Positions 11,760 through 22,620 of a stretch of DNA of 64,000 nt are shown here, one piece after another; position 1 is the stretch's first letter; every line of letters begins with the position of its first letter. Where the stretch lies: positions 930,001 through 994,000 of the forward strand of contig RMBW01000001.1 in assembly GCA_004009845.1 (NCBI GenBank). The letters run 5' to 3'. Made by a program: the position numbers and the translations under genes. This DNA comes from Davidsoniella eucalypti. Lineage: Eukaryota > Ascomycota > Sordariomycetes > Microascales > Ceratocystidaceae. The notes below the pieces were generated by a model. The model saw only the letters and a list, made by a program, of their open reading frames with translations. It did no database searches and was not told the DNA's origin.

Positions 11760-14700
11760 ATGAATCTAGAAAAGGGCATTCGTGAGCTTTTGGCCAGTCA
11801 TGGCCAGGCGCAAGTTACTCGTTCGGCAATGGTTCTTGATGACATGAGTGTTATTGGGGCTGGCAGGGCGGTACGTCCTTTGTCCAAGTCTGACTTGACA
11901 ATTCAGGCCTTCTATCATGTTTGCTGCTATAACAGAATACTGATCGCTGTCTTATTATAACAACACAGATCCAAAAAGCACCGACCATAGCCTCGTACTT
12001 TGCAGACTATCTCAACGTCTTCCGACCCAGCTATCACAAAGTCCACACGCGCACGCTTCTCCACAGCTTCAATGCATCGGTGGCGCCTGGCGAAATGGTT
12101 CTCGTGGTTGGCAAGCCTGGTAGCGGCTGCACGACGTTTTTGAAAACCTTGAGCGGCTACCAAGACGAATATCACGCTGTGACAGGCCAAGTGATGTTTG
12201 GCGGGCGGTCTGCATCTGACAAGGACGCAGATAGGGTTAGGGTGACATTCGTTGGTAAATATGACTAGAACCGATATTGACTTGTTCGCGGCCACCGGTT
12301 TGATGTCATGCTGACACCATTTGATCAACAGCCGAAGAAGATATTCACCTACCAACACTGACTGTCGAAGAGACGCTACGGTAAGTTTAGCCGACTATTC
12401 CCACGATCTGCCGATCCTCGCCAATAACAGCGATAACCCTATGGACTAACACTGGTTTGCCGATAGTTTCGCTGTCACCTCGTCATGGCCTCATACAGCA
12501 ACAACCTCTCAGATTACCCAAGCTGTAAACACGCTTGCGGGCCTCTTTGGCCTGTCTCACGCCCTACAAACCCGCGTCGGCTCAGCGGCAATCCGCGGCA
12601 TATCGGGAGGTGAGCGTCGCCGTGTTTCCCTTGCCGAGGCCCTAGCAACACTGCCCGAAGTGTTCTGTCTCGACAATCCGACCAATGGACTTGACAGCGC
12701 AACGGCGCGCGAGTTCTGTGCAACGATGCGAGCTTTCACCGACCTACACCACTGTTCGACGCTGATGGCCGTCTATCAGGCTAGCAACGACATGGTGGCC
12801 ATGTTCGACAAGGTGGCCGTTATCAATGAAGGCCATTTGGTTTTCTGGGGCTCTCCCCAAAGCGCAAAGGCACACTTTGAGGGCCTGGGTTATACGTGTC
12901 CTGAGCGTACGGCTGTGGCTGACTTCCTGACTAGTATGTCGGCTGATCCGCGCCTGCGCCACTTCTCGCCCGAGGCGCGCTTCCGTATTCCGCGGACGGC
13001 GCTGGATTTGGAGGCTGCGTACAAAGCTAGTGAGGACTTTGCAGGGACAGAAAGACAGTCAAAAGAGCTAGCTGTGCTGCCGCCTGCAGTCGTAGTTCCA
13101 CGACGGAACTTCTCGTTGCCGGTTTGGCGCCAACTAGCTCTGTGTACGAAGCGGGAGTATCGCGTGCTGGCTACAAATTACCAACCACTGGTGTCAGAAT
13201 GTATCTTTATCTTGGTCCAGGCGGTGTTTCTAGGCAGCATTATGTGGAAACACCATCGCACTAGTAGCACCCTATACATGACGGCATGTGCAGTCTTCCT
13301 TAGCGTCATCACGCCGACGCTGCAGTCGATGTACGAGTTTGGCAAGGCTTTCGGAATCCGGCCACTGCTGTATAAGCACAAGAGATATCGGTTTTATCGG
13401 CCAACTGGGCATTCTATGGCTCTTGTAGCCACAGACTTAGTCTGGAAGGCTGTCATCATCTCCCTAACGACGCCACAGTATTTCATGTCTGGCTTCAGAA
13501 TTGATGCAGGCGCCTTTTGGATCTGGTGGTTCGTTCTGTACATTCTTCACATATCTCTGAGTGTTGTCTTCCGGTCGATTGCGTCGTTTTGTAGTTCGGC
13601 TGAAGCTGCTGGTCTTCCTGTCGGGCTGTTGTTTTTGGCAATAGTCCTCTATACCGGCCTATATCTACCTCCACCCAACCTTCAAGTATGGCTGGGCTGG
13701 TTCCGCTATGTCAATGTAGGTTAACCCCACAAACGGTGATGGAAAGATATAGTAGATACTAACCCTCGATAGCCGTCATATTACGCATACGAAGCTATCA
13801 TCGTGAACGAGCTTGCCGGCACCTCCATCCCTTGCGCTAACGCAGACCTTGTGCCGTCTGGACCTGGATTGTCTGCTGCGAACCAAGTCTGTGCCGTTGT
13901 TGGTGCTGTCCCAGGATCTTTGTCAGTTGAAGCGGACGACTATATGAAGATCCGCTATGGCTTCCATATGGAGAACATGTGGCGGGACATCGGGATCATC
14001 ATCGCCTTCTTTGTGTTCTTCACCGCAGTGTGTGCTATCGCCATGGAGATTTACCGGGCTCCTGCTGGAAGACTGGCGACCGTCTATTACAAGACATTGC
14101 TGACCAACAGTGCCAAGCGGCAAGGAGATGCTGAGTTCGGCCAGGATGAAGAAATTGCCGTTGTAGCCAATGATAGTAGTGACGAGACAGAAATATCGTA
14201 TAACGGCCGTGCGCTAGCTTGGCATGATTTGACACTGGACGTCAAGGTCAAGGGAGGAAGCAGACGGTTGTTACACAAGCTTAACGGTAAGAACTAAGAA
14301 AACAAACTTCGAGTTATTCAAATGCTAATCTTCGTTCGGTCAGGGTCTATTGAGCCAGGTCATCTGACCGCGCTGATGGGAGTTTCTGGTGCAGGCAAGG
14401 TAGGTCATGTCTCTAACAGAAACAGCATAAATGCATACAGATCAAGTGGTTTCTAACCAAAGCCTTGCCAATATAGACCACGCTTCTAAACACTCTTGCG
14501 GGCCGTCAAGACGATGGCACCATCAGCGGTGAAATCTGCCTTGATGGACATCCGCTGCCAAAGTCCTTCCGCCGCATGATGGGTTATGTACAGCAACAGG
14601 ATATCCATCTTCCGACACAGACTGTGCGCGAGGCACTGCAGATGACGGCTAACCTACGACGTCCCATGACAGTGCCTACCTCGGAGAAGAATGCCTATGT

Positions 14701-16333
14701 TGAACAGGTGATTTCGATGCTGGAGATGGGTGGTATTGCCGATGCACTGATTGGAACGCCGGGATCAGGTCTCAATCTTGAACAGCGTAAGCGGGTTTCT
14801 GTCGGTGTTGAACTTTCCGCACATCCCGATGTCCTTTGCCTCGACGAGCCAACCTCTGGGCTTGACGGACAGTCTGCGCTGAACATCGTCAGATTGCTCA
14901 AACGCCTAGCTCGAAGCGGACAGACGGTCCTCTGCACTATCCACCAGCCAGCGGCCGAGGTTATTGAGCACTTTGACGATCTCGTGATGCTGGTGCGTGG
15001 CGGACACACAGCCTACGATGGGCCTATGGGCGATGGCTGCGGCGCCGTCTTGGGGTATCTCGAACGCAAGTCTGGTACCAAATGTCCGCCCGGAGGCAAC
15101 CCGGCCGAGTTTCTAATCGACGTTGTCGGTGCTAGTGCTGCGTCCAAGGAGGGCAAGGACACTGTCGACTGGGGCATGGCGTGGCAGGCTAGCGAAGAAT
15201 CCGGAAAGCAAGCCACGCGGCGATATGCAATGACGTCTCGCCGAGCTTCCGAGAAGACGCTGTCTATGCAGCAGCAACAAGGCACCGACTTCGAGCATTC
15301 CCAGTGTGACTTTGCGCTGCCGATTCTAAAGCAGACACCAGTTCTCATGCGCCGTGCTTGGCTCCTGTACTACCGTGACCCAGCCTTTTTTGCGGCACAG
15401 TTCTGGATGAACCTGGGTCTAGGCCTTCTGGTTGGACTGACGTTTCTGAACATCCCCGATACCAATATCGGCGCCTTTGCCATGGTCATTGGCATCTTTG
15501 CAGCCGTCATTATCGGACCAACTCTAGGCTTGCAGACCCAGGCTCGCTACGGACAGTTCCAAGACATCTTCTTCCAGCGTGAGCAGGCGTCTAATTCGTA
15601 CCACTGGGTTAATTTTGTGTTGCCGGCAGTCACAGTCCACATCCCCTTTAGCTTGATCACCTCGTTTGTGTGCTGGCTGACTTGGTACTGGCCGGCGGGC
15701 TATCTCAGTGACTCCAGCCGAGCAGGCTATGCGCTTCTGATGTGGGAGTTGTTTTCCATCTTCTTGCACACTCTAGCGCAGATGGTAGTGGCGTTGATGC
15801 CGACTATGGAAGCAGCATTCATGTCCAACGGCATCTTCTTCTACTTCGTCAACGCCTTCTCAGGTGCGCTGATACCCAAGCACTCGGCGCCCAAGGGCTG
15901 GCAGTGGGCTTTCAACGTGTCTCCGCTGTACTATTTCAGCGAGGGTGCCGTTTCCAATGCCATGGACGGCATCGACCTGCACTGCGAAGACGACGAGACA
16001 TTTGCCTTTGAGGCGCCATCGGGGCTCTCGTGCGAGCAATACGCCGGCAACTGGCTACAAAATGCCACGGGGTTCCTCCTCAACCCCTCTGATCAGGGAC
16101 TATGCAAATACTGCCGTTACAGCACAGGCGAAGAATTCGTAAGTAGAGCAGGAGCAACTGATGATCGAGGAAGACAGGCTTACTGACATTTGCAACTACA
16201 GTATCAAGAGTACACGTACCACATGAGCAATCGCTGGCGCGACTTTGGCGTATTGGCGGCTTTTTGCTTTCTCAACGTGGCCATCATCTTTGCGGCTACG
16301 TACATTTTGAAGATTCGAAGGTGGAAAAAATAG
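11760..16333 (+). CDS. full-size PDR-type (ABCG) ABC transporter
   Basis: Eight exons: 11760-11870, 11969-12254, 12332-12380, 12467-13715, 13773-14286, 14344-14399, 14477-16138, 16202-16333. They join in frame to 1352 residues with consensus splice sites throughout. The order is NBD1-TMD1-NBD2-TMD2, the PDR arrangement. NBD1 has Walker A GKPGSGCTTF with Cys91 in place of Lys, signature SGGERRR (195-201) and Walker B CLDNPTNGLD with Asn219 in place of Glu. NBD2 has canonical Walker A GVSGAGKTT (Lys755), Walker B CLDEPTSGLD (Glu879) and a degenerate signature LNLEQ (854-858). This asymmetry is normal for fungal PDR pumps: one nucleotide site is catalytically impaired and one is competent. Such plasma-membrane pumps export drugs, toxins or metabolites. 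The N-terminus is short (about 65 residues before NBD1 against 120 or more in many relatives), but the conserved LEKGIREL segment is present. The substrate cannot be deduced. Confidence 0.93.
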
Positions 16334-16427
16334 GGCGCTGCGTGGAAATTAGGGAATAGGGGATATAAAAAAGAAGAGATGCCTTGGGAACACAGATCAA
16401 AACTTGAGTCATAACTATGGTTGTGCC

Positions 16428-16433
16428 AATAAA
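16428..16433 (+). promoter_or_regulatory. AATAAA-type polyadenylation signal of ABC transporter
   Basis: AATAAA occurs 95 bp after the stop codon, inside the short (478 bp) spacer before the next gene. The position suits 3'-end formation of the transporter mRNA; this is by motif only. Confidence 0.35.
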
Positions 16434-16811
16434 ACCAGGAAGAATATTGTCCTGGTCATAAGGCTTGACTTATACCGCTGTACAGCGCCGCCCTGGCCTG
16501 AATTTGGTGCTGACTAATTGGCCCGCGGAGCTTCGTAGATAGAGAATACATTTGTTTGCGTTTGTCATCACACCACAGTCCAAGTACCACCCTAACATGA
16601 AGGATTCGCTAGATCGACTCCAGCACTACTGTACATTTATAGTCTGTATCCGGTAGAGAAATAGAGGCCGCGGTAATTATCAGCTCAAGCTTAGAGAGTT
16701 GGTTCTTTTGTTTGCCAGCTCGAGTTCACCACATCTTCTTCTTTGGGTCTAGCGGCGACTCTCAGCTGTATCTGACTGGTGCAATAAGCCATATATCCGT
16801 ACCCCTTAACA

Positions 16812-18967
16812 ATGTTCTCATCGTTCCAGGCCACAGCCCCGTCAGGTGAAGTCCCGCCGGCAACTACCCAGAGTCCGGCCACACGGTCCAAGAGAATCCA
16901 GATCCGCAAGGCATGTGACAACTGCCGCCAGGCACGTGTCAAGTGCGACTCAGTCCGGCCGTGCCGCCGCTGTAAAGAGACAGGGCGCAAGTGCGGCAAC
17001 GAGACAGACAACGAGTTCAGAGAGCTTCCCAGCGCGCTCAGGTGAGTTGAGTCAACGACAAGCCCCATGATCTACTCCATGGGAAACCGACGAAGCTGAT
17101 ATCCAATGCCGATCTTCCTGCTTTGCGATGCGGTAGAGAGATTAAGAAACTCAGACGACAGGTCAAGCAGCTTGAGGCTCAGATCCAGCTACAGCTACAG
17201 CCGTCTTCTTCGCTTCCGGGCGGCCTGTCAGCAGAACCGAGAGCCGAGGCCGCTCCGCCCGCCGCCCGTGAATGCGCCCCAGCGTCGCCCAGCGAAACGG
17301 CGGCAGATGCGCCGCTTAAAGTATGGCGCGGCGTCACCATTCACCAGCTCAAGTACGGCCAGCTTTCGCTCGAGTTCCTAATCCATCGCCTATGCCAGCG
17401 GTTTGGCGAGGAGAGCCCGTTTCTTCCGGTGCCGCTCGAGCCGTTCGCGCCGCTCAGTGAGTACTATCCCGATGTCGCAGCGTCGGGACTCTCGCATCAG
17501 TCGCGTGCCCAGCAGGACTCGCTTATAGAGAGCTTCTGGAGTGGAATACACGTCCTATATCCCGTCATGGACGAGGCTCTCTTCGGCCAGCTATACGTCT
17601 CTCTCTGGGACGACGCACATCGCCACGGATTCCGGAAGCCCGACAGACTCGTCGATATCGTGCTGGCTGTCAGCATCCAGCAGTCGCCGCCACCATCGCC
17701 ACATGCACTCCTCAGCCACAATGCCACAGCCGATTTCCTCTTTGCGCGCTGGAAAGCCGCCTTCTCGCGCCAGGCCGTTGATATTGCCCAGGTACAGTCT
17801 GCCATCCTAGCCGCCGTCTACCTCACCGGTGCCATGCGGCTTGACGAAGCCATGCAAGTGGCCGGCCTAGCTCTACGCACCGCCCACATGCTAGGCCTTC
17901 CATCGGGCGCCTTCCGTGCCGACGACTCCGTGCTCAACGAACTTGGCCGCCGTATCTGGCTTGTGCTCGCCAGCATCGAAACAGAGCTTGCCCTACGGCT
18001 GGACCGTGCGCCGTTGGTCGCCCTCAAGCACGTGCCGCGCCTAAGCGATGGGGCCGGAGACCGTGAAGCGCAGGATACGCACTGGCTGGATTTCCTCAAC
18101 ACGCGCGCCGAACTGCTGGCGCTGGCCCAGAATATCGGCGCCTCGCTGACAGCACGTTGTGCCGCTGTCGATCCCAGTCATCCACTGTGCGATCCAGGCG
18201 CGCAGACGGCGCGTCACGAGATTGCAGAGTTTGCATTGGGCGCAACGCATGCGCTGCTTGCCTGGTCCGAGTCAATCCCCGCCGGCCTACGGCTACAGCG
18301 TGCCGCAGAATCTCTCGCCGGGCCGTTCACCACGGCGCGTGCTGCGCCTGCCTTTGCGCAGACATCTGTAGCTTCAGCATCTTCCAGTGTCGGCTCATCC
18401 CCCGAGCCGCTGTGGCTCCTGCGCCAGCAACTCGCGCTCGAACTTCTCTTTCATGTTACCTGCCTACGAGTGCTACGGCCGTTCATGTGTAACGGATCCA
18501 AGAGGACTGGCTTGCCACGGCAGGAACAGGTTGCGGCAGCGGCAGATTCGGCAGCACGGCATGCTATACAAGTCGTCGGCCTCGTTGGTCATGGAGCAGC
18601 ACACGGCATCCTGCGCGGCTGGTCGTTCTTTGCGCCGTTGCTTATAGAGGCCGTATGGAGCTGTGCTATGTATTCCACGGAACACCCGACTGGCCCAGTT
18701 GCAGGCACCTCGTTGGGGGGCTTGCAGCTTGCTATGGCTTTGGGATCTACCGGGCATGCTACCGTGGCTGATATCACCATCGTCGCGGTCGTCGATTGGC
18801 TGCAGCCGCGTATATCTCGGTTGGTGAACAGTGGTTATACATCATTGCCTACATTGGCCACCCATGAGCTAGACACTCGTATGTTGAATAACGAAGCTAG
18901 TTCGATGGGCTCGGCTTCTCTAGTCGATCTTCTCCAGACCTGGGCTGGTCCTGATGTCAGCCTATAA
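16812..18967 (+). CDS. Zn2Cys6 transcription factor with fungal-specific regulatory domain
   Basis: Two exons, 16812-17041 and 17137-18967, give 686 residues. The intron 17042-17136 has a GTGAGT donor, CTGAT branch site and TAG acceptor and rejoins an Arg codon in frame. The zinc cluster is Cys35, 38, 45, 51, 54 and 61 (C-x2-C-x6-C-x5-C-x2-C-x6-C) after a basic RSKRIQIRK stretch. It is followed from residue 78 by a coiled-coil dimerisation helix (EIKKLRRQVKQLEAQ), a disordered Ala/Pro linker and the middle-homology domain, beginning near LIESFWSGIHVLYPVMDEA (about residue 205). Members bind paired CGG triplets and usually act as activators of nearby or pathway genes. It follows the ABC transporter on the same strand after 478 bp, suggesting it controls that pump. 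The second exon is notably GC-rich relative to the flanking DNA. Confidence 0.93.
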
Positions 18968-19470
18968 GTCAAGAGCGGTGTAGCATACTATTTTAGTCAT
19001 GATGGAATCTTGTTTGCTTCGTTTCATATCATTCCTAGTAGCTTTTTCAATTAGCTTTCTAACTGTGCTCTCTTATCTATGTATCATGAACAAACTATGA
19101 CTTCCAACTTGAATACATGCCGTATTAATTCATAGATTATCCGATCGATTTTACTACTCTATTATCGTACACTAAGTAGAGGTATATACGAACAGTAGCA
19201 AGATGCAATGATACCCAACTACGCCTTGGACGAAATATTGATTACTGCCCTCTTTCAATGCAATAATACGTTATATGTAGCCAAGTCTACTCAATGTTCC
19301 TTCTATTATTTGTACCAAAAGCCTAAGCTTAGCAACGATGATCCCTCCCTAGCGCAGGCTTATCAACTTCCTTCTAAAAAGATTTGTATGTTTACCATTA
19401 CCATGTGTAGATATATCTGTATAAGATCTGTTTGATTCATAACTGTGTGTATCCAAAACACCATATATGA
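18968..19470. other. intergenic: 3' flank of the Zn2Cys6 gene
   Basis: AT-rich sequence with no coding potential that I can support; it leads into the Tc1-type relic. Confidence 0.45.
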
Positions 19471-19965
19471 TTAGGCTAGTACCTTAGTGTACATCCCATT
19501 GGCAGCGATGACAGCCTCACAGCGAGTCTTCATAGAAACTGGGAGTTCATGAAGGTACTCGTTGCTAATATTGTACCAAGCCTCTGTTGACGTACTAGCT
19601 CTGATACCGGGGCTTTCTGTGAGCAATACATCTCGTAAATCCCCCTCGGATGGCGTCTTTTTTGCAGCTGAGCCCCGTGACTCTCGCTAGCTCTTCATAT
19701 GACATTTGTCGGCCCCCTGGGCTTGCACACACAAGCTCAACTAACTCACCGACTTGGGCTGGCGTAGGTTTAGGAGGTGGACCACGTGAGCTACGAGGGG
19801 TCACTGGGTTTCTCATGGCGTATTGGACTTGTCTCACTGTAAGATCAAGACCTGAGGCTACGTTGCAGTTAGTCCATCCAGCATTGTTCAGGAGAGTTTA
19901 AACCTCCAATTGAACATCATGCTTGCTATTTCGTGGGCGTACAGAGGTTCGTTGGAGATTTCCGC
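19471..19965 (-). mobile_element. internally deleted Tc1/mariner-type transposase relic
   Basis: On the minus strand the helix-turn-helix half of a fungal Tc1-like transposase is readable: TLLNNAGWTNCNVASGLDL, then VRQVQYAMRNPVTPR, then PTPAQVGELVELVC and RQMSYEELARVTGL, ending GFTRCIAHRKP near 19610. Within a few bases a second frame gives only the C-terminal end, with STEAWYNISNEYLHELP, then RCEAVIAANGMYTKVLA and TAA at 19471-19473. The entire DDE catalytic core that normally separates these parts is missing and the frame changes at the join. An in-frame stop also lies before TLLNN. The copy is non-functional. Terminal inverted repeats were not identified. Confidence 0.8.
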
Positions 19966-20024
19966 AGTTTCCAGTGTTGGCGAAGGGGTTCGAAATCGTT
20001 GATCGTCTAAACGGGACTATGCAA

Positions 20025-20911
20025 TCAACAACTGTTGTTGAATTTCATGGTATTCTGTAGCCTTGCATGCTGGCTATTGAACTGGCTTGCTTCTTCTGCA
20101 TGTCGTTGTGGGAATTGTTGCAGTTGTCGTTGAAATTCAGGAAGGTGTTGGCCGAATGGGTGTGATGTCTTGCATCGGTGGCAATGCTTGAACACGGCCG
20201 GTCGGGAAATGAACAGGTCGAACAAGGGAAGGTCGTTGATCTCCCTCGTCATCGAGATCAACTCACACATAGGTTCGGAGTTAATCCCAGGGCATATCTT
20301 CTGCAGTTCGAAGTTCATCCTTGTGATCACGTGAGCGTCCGACAAACGTATATGCTCGAAACTTCTTGACACTTTCTGTAGTCTCTTATTCCTTGGACGC
20401 CAGGAGTGACTCGAATGTCCGCAAGCAGCGAGAAAGCGCGGTCAATCGAGTCGGCGTTGTCTTCGTACTTATTTTCAGCAGCAGTGAATATGGGTTGAGA
20501 TCTCTACCGAGAGAATCTTTTGGGGCATGTTTATAAAGCTGTGTACTCCATGCCAGCTAGAGGATGTCCATCGGTGAGTCAACAGATCTGTCGACTTCCA
20601 GTTGCGACATGAACACCACACAAGACTTCGTGATGCCAGTTGCCTGGCATGTTTCGTCCATAGATCCAACGGTGTACTAGTTAAATATAGTCAAGTCAAG
20701 ACGGAGGGGGCAAGGCGTTTTCCGCCGAAATGGCTTCATACGCCTTGGTGACGTCGGTTCCCGATTTTGCATATTTGCGCGATTTCTGTATGTCCAATTC
20801 TTGGAAAGGATCAGTGAAAGGCTGCTGAAATTGAGTTTCTCCATTCACTCTGGGCTGATGGTCAATCTGATCATCGTTCTGATGAAATGTAGATGGAATA
20901 GGCTCGGACAT
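20025..20911 (-). pseudogene. unidentified broken minus-strand coding sequence
   Basis: Several minus-strand ORF pieces lie close together: 20911-20696 (71 aa, starting MSEPIPSTFHQNDDQ), a middle piece interrupted by stops, and 20372-20025 (115 aa, with MSRSFEHIRLSDAHVI and a His/Cys segment KHCHRCKTSHPFG). The composition is protein-like, polar and rich in Gln, Asp and Pro, rather than random. I do not recognise a family. It sits between the Tc1-type relic and LINE fragments, so it may be part of a mobile element, or host DNA carried or disrupted by one. It may equally be chance ORFs. Confidence 0.3.
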
Positions 20912-20991
20912 ATTTGTGAAGTTTGTGTTGTGCGCAGTGAAAACGAGGGCTCATAACCTGTTGGTCAGAAATTGAAGAGGGGAAATGGACC

Positions 20992-21133
20992 ACTAGTTCT
21001 TCGAGGCTAGAGAGCGGTGCGCCGTTCCGAACATATGAAACTATTGAGTTTGTCTAGCGGGGGACTTTAAATATATCTGTCCGGTAGCCAGTCCGGCGTC
21101 GTATAATCTCAGTGATTTGGGTAGACGGAAAGG
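20992..21133 (+). repeat. LINE 3' UTR repeat, copy 2
   Basis: Homologous to 10329-10446: both start CACTAGTTCTTCG and share CATATGAAA/CATACGGAA-type positions, then GCGGGGGA-TTTAAATAT, TCCGGTA-CCAGT/CCAAT, GCGTCGTAT and AGTGATTT-GGTAGACG. No AATCA tail follows, and no LINE ORF2 precedes it on the same strand, so this is an isolated 3' fragment of the same family. Confidence 0.7.
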
Positions 21134-21276
21134 TGAAGAATTTATCATGCTCGCTCTGGAACCAATGTGGAGATCTCTGGTTATATGTCGGGTGGCGCAG
21201 ACCACGTGACTCGGAGATAGGAGGCCCAGGTAGGCATGGCAGTTTACATACGGCCTAAGGGCGTATGGCATCTCGG

Positions 21277-21424
21277 GTTCTTACTTCAGTGCAGAACTCA
21301 ACATGGAGATTTCAAGGCCTACCACAAAAGGTTTAATCACACTGATGCGCACATGCTGTGCGCCTATGGGCTCCTTAGGGTAGAAACCTCTCTGTACAGC
21401 GCCCATCGACCCTTTCTTAGTTAA
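21277..21424 (+). mobile_element. second Tad1-type LINE fragment: ORF2 C-terminal zinc knuckle
   Basis: The forward frame ending at TAA 21422-21424 contains QHGDFKAYHKRFNHTDAHML followed by CAYG. This is the same C-terminal His/Cys block found in the first LINE relic (RTGHGSFTEYHDRF) and typical of fungal Tad1-type ORF2. One knuckle Cys appears replaced (CAYG where CxCG is usual). It is a different copy from 9140-10475, and it lies downstream of, not upstream of, the 3' UTR copy at 20992, so it comes from a separate insertion. Confidence 0.6.
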
Positions 21425-21710
21425 GATGTTGCACCGTTTTTTAATTAATTTTATCAAGGTGGAAATGGAGCTCTAATAGCTCGGGTATCCTAAGATACAC
21501 ACACAGCCCTGAACTAATACTAGTATACAATGTAAGGTGAAGGACAACCTATTTCTCAACAGTGACAGCCACTGAGATACAGAGCATTTGTTATGGTTTC
21601 GTTATATGCTATTCCTGTGCATTAATCCTTTCCGGGAATACCCACCTCGTCGGGAATCTGTCTCGGAACCTAAGCATTTCGTAGCTCCTTGTATTATAAA
21701 CTCTCTTAGA

Positions 21711-22620
21711 TGTTACACCCTATATTTGTTTATCTATTTAACCTTTTACGTCTTTATGTGGATCACGTGGATCCGAGCCTAGTGGATCGTTAGACGTTAG
21801 TCCTCGAAAATCCCCCCATGATGGAGGTCTGAACTAGAAAAGCAAAACAGAAAATCACAGAAAACAAGAACAAAATTTGCATGGGGGAAGCAGTGGAGAA
21901 GACGAGCAGGTGCGAGGAAGGTACTCAAGGAGACAGCTATCGCGAGGTCGGTGTCGGGAGATCGGGAGGGGTTAAGCAGCATTGAGATAAACTTTACAGC
22001 GTCCCCTGGTAGGTTGTTGGAAAACACACAAAGGAAACTCAAAGTGTTTTCATTGTGAGGGAGCGACCCAAGGAGAAGCTATCACAGGTTTGTCATGGCA
22101 TGATCAAATGAAGTGCAAAGCACAACAAAAGAAGAGCCAGAAATGTCGGGCAACTGGAACCTTCAAAGTGTTGCCCTCCGAGTGTGAATCTCTGAGCAGC
22201 GGAGATGAGCCTGGAGACCGATCGCGAAAAAGTGTAGAGAAAAGGGGCGGGTGGTCGTTGGTGAGAACGTCCCTCGAGAGGGGAAAAAAAGGGGCCTCAC
22301 AAAACGGTGCATCATGAAATAAATCAATAGATGCGAGAGAATAGACAATCATTGGTGATATGTGCTGTCGCTCTTAAAAACCCACAACGAAGGGGAATTT
22401 TTCGTTCTTGGACAGAGGAGGCACCATAAACTCAAGGTCCCCCGAGGGTTGTAGGAGGGAATGTTGTTACACCCTATAACAGTGACCTTGGTTACACCTT
22501 TCGGTGATACCTCTATTTACGTTTTTAGTAGATGGACACCACTGCATTCAAAATTTATTGGCCCGCCTGCCCTGCTCGTTAGCAATAAAAATATAAAACA
22601 GTTTACATGCTGACTTCTAT
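21711..22620 (+). mobile_element. possible LTR-retrotransposon relic
   Basis: The 14-mer TGTTACACCCTATA occurs at 21711-21724 and again at 22465-22478. The second copy follows GTAGGAGGGAATGT, resembling a polypurine tract next to a 3' LTR. Loosely similar TCTATTTA...ACGT segments follow both copies. Between them a frame reads KCFHCEGATQGEA and a basic Lys/Gln-rich stretch, vaguely like a damaged gag zinc knuckle. LTR ends, a target-site duplication and a primer-binding site could not be defined, so this remains tentative. Confidence 0.3.
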
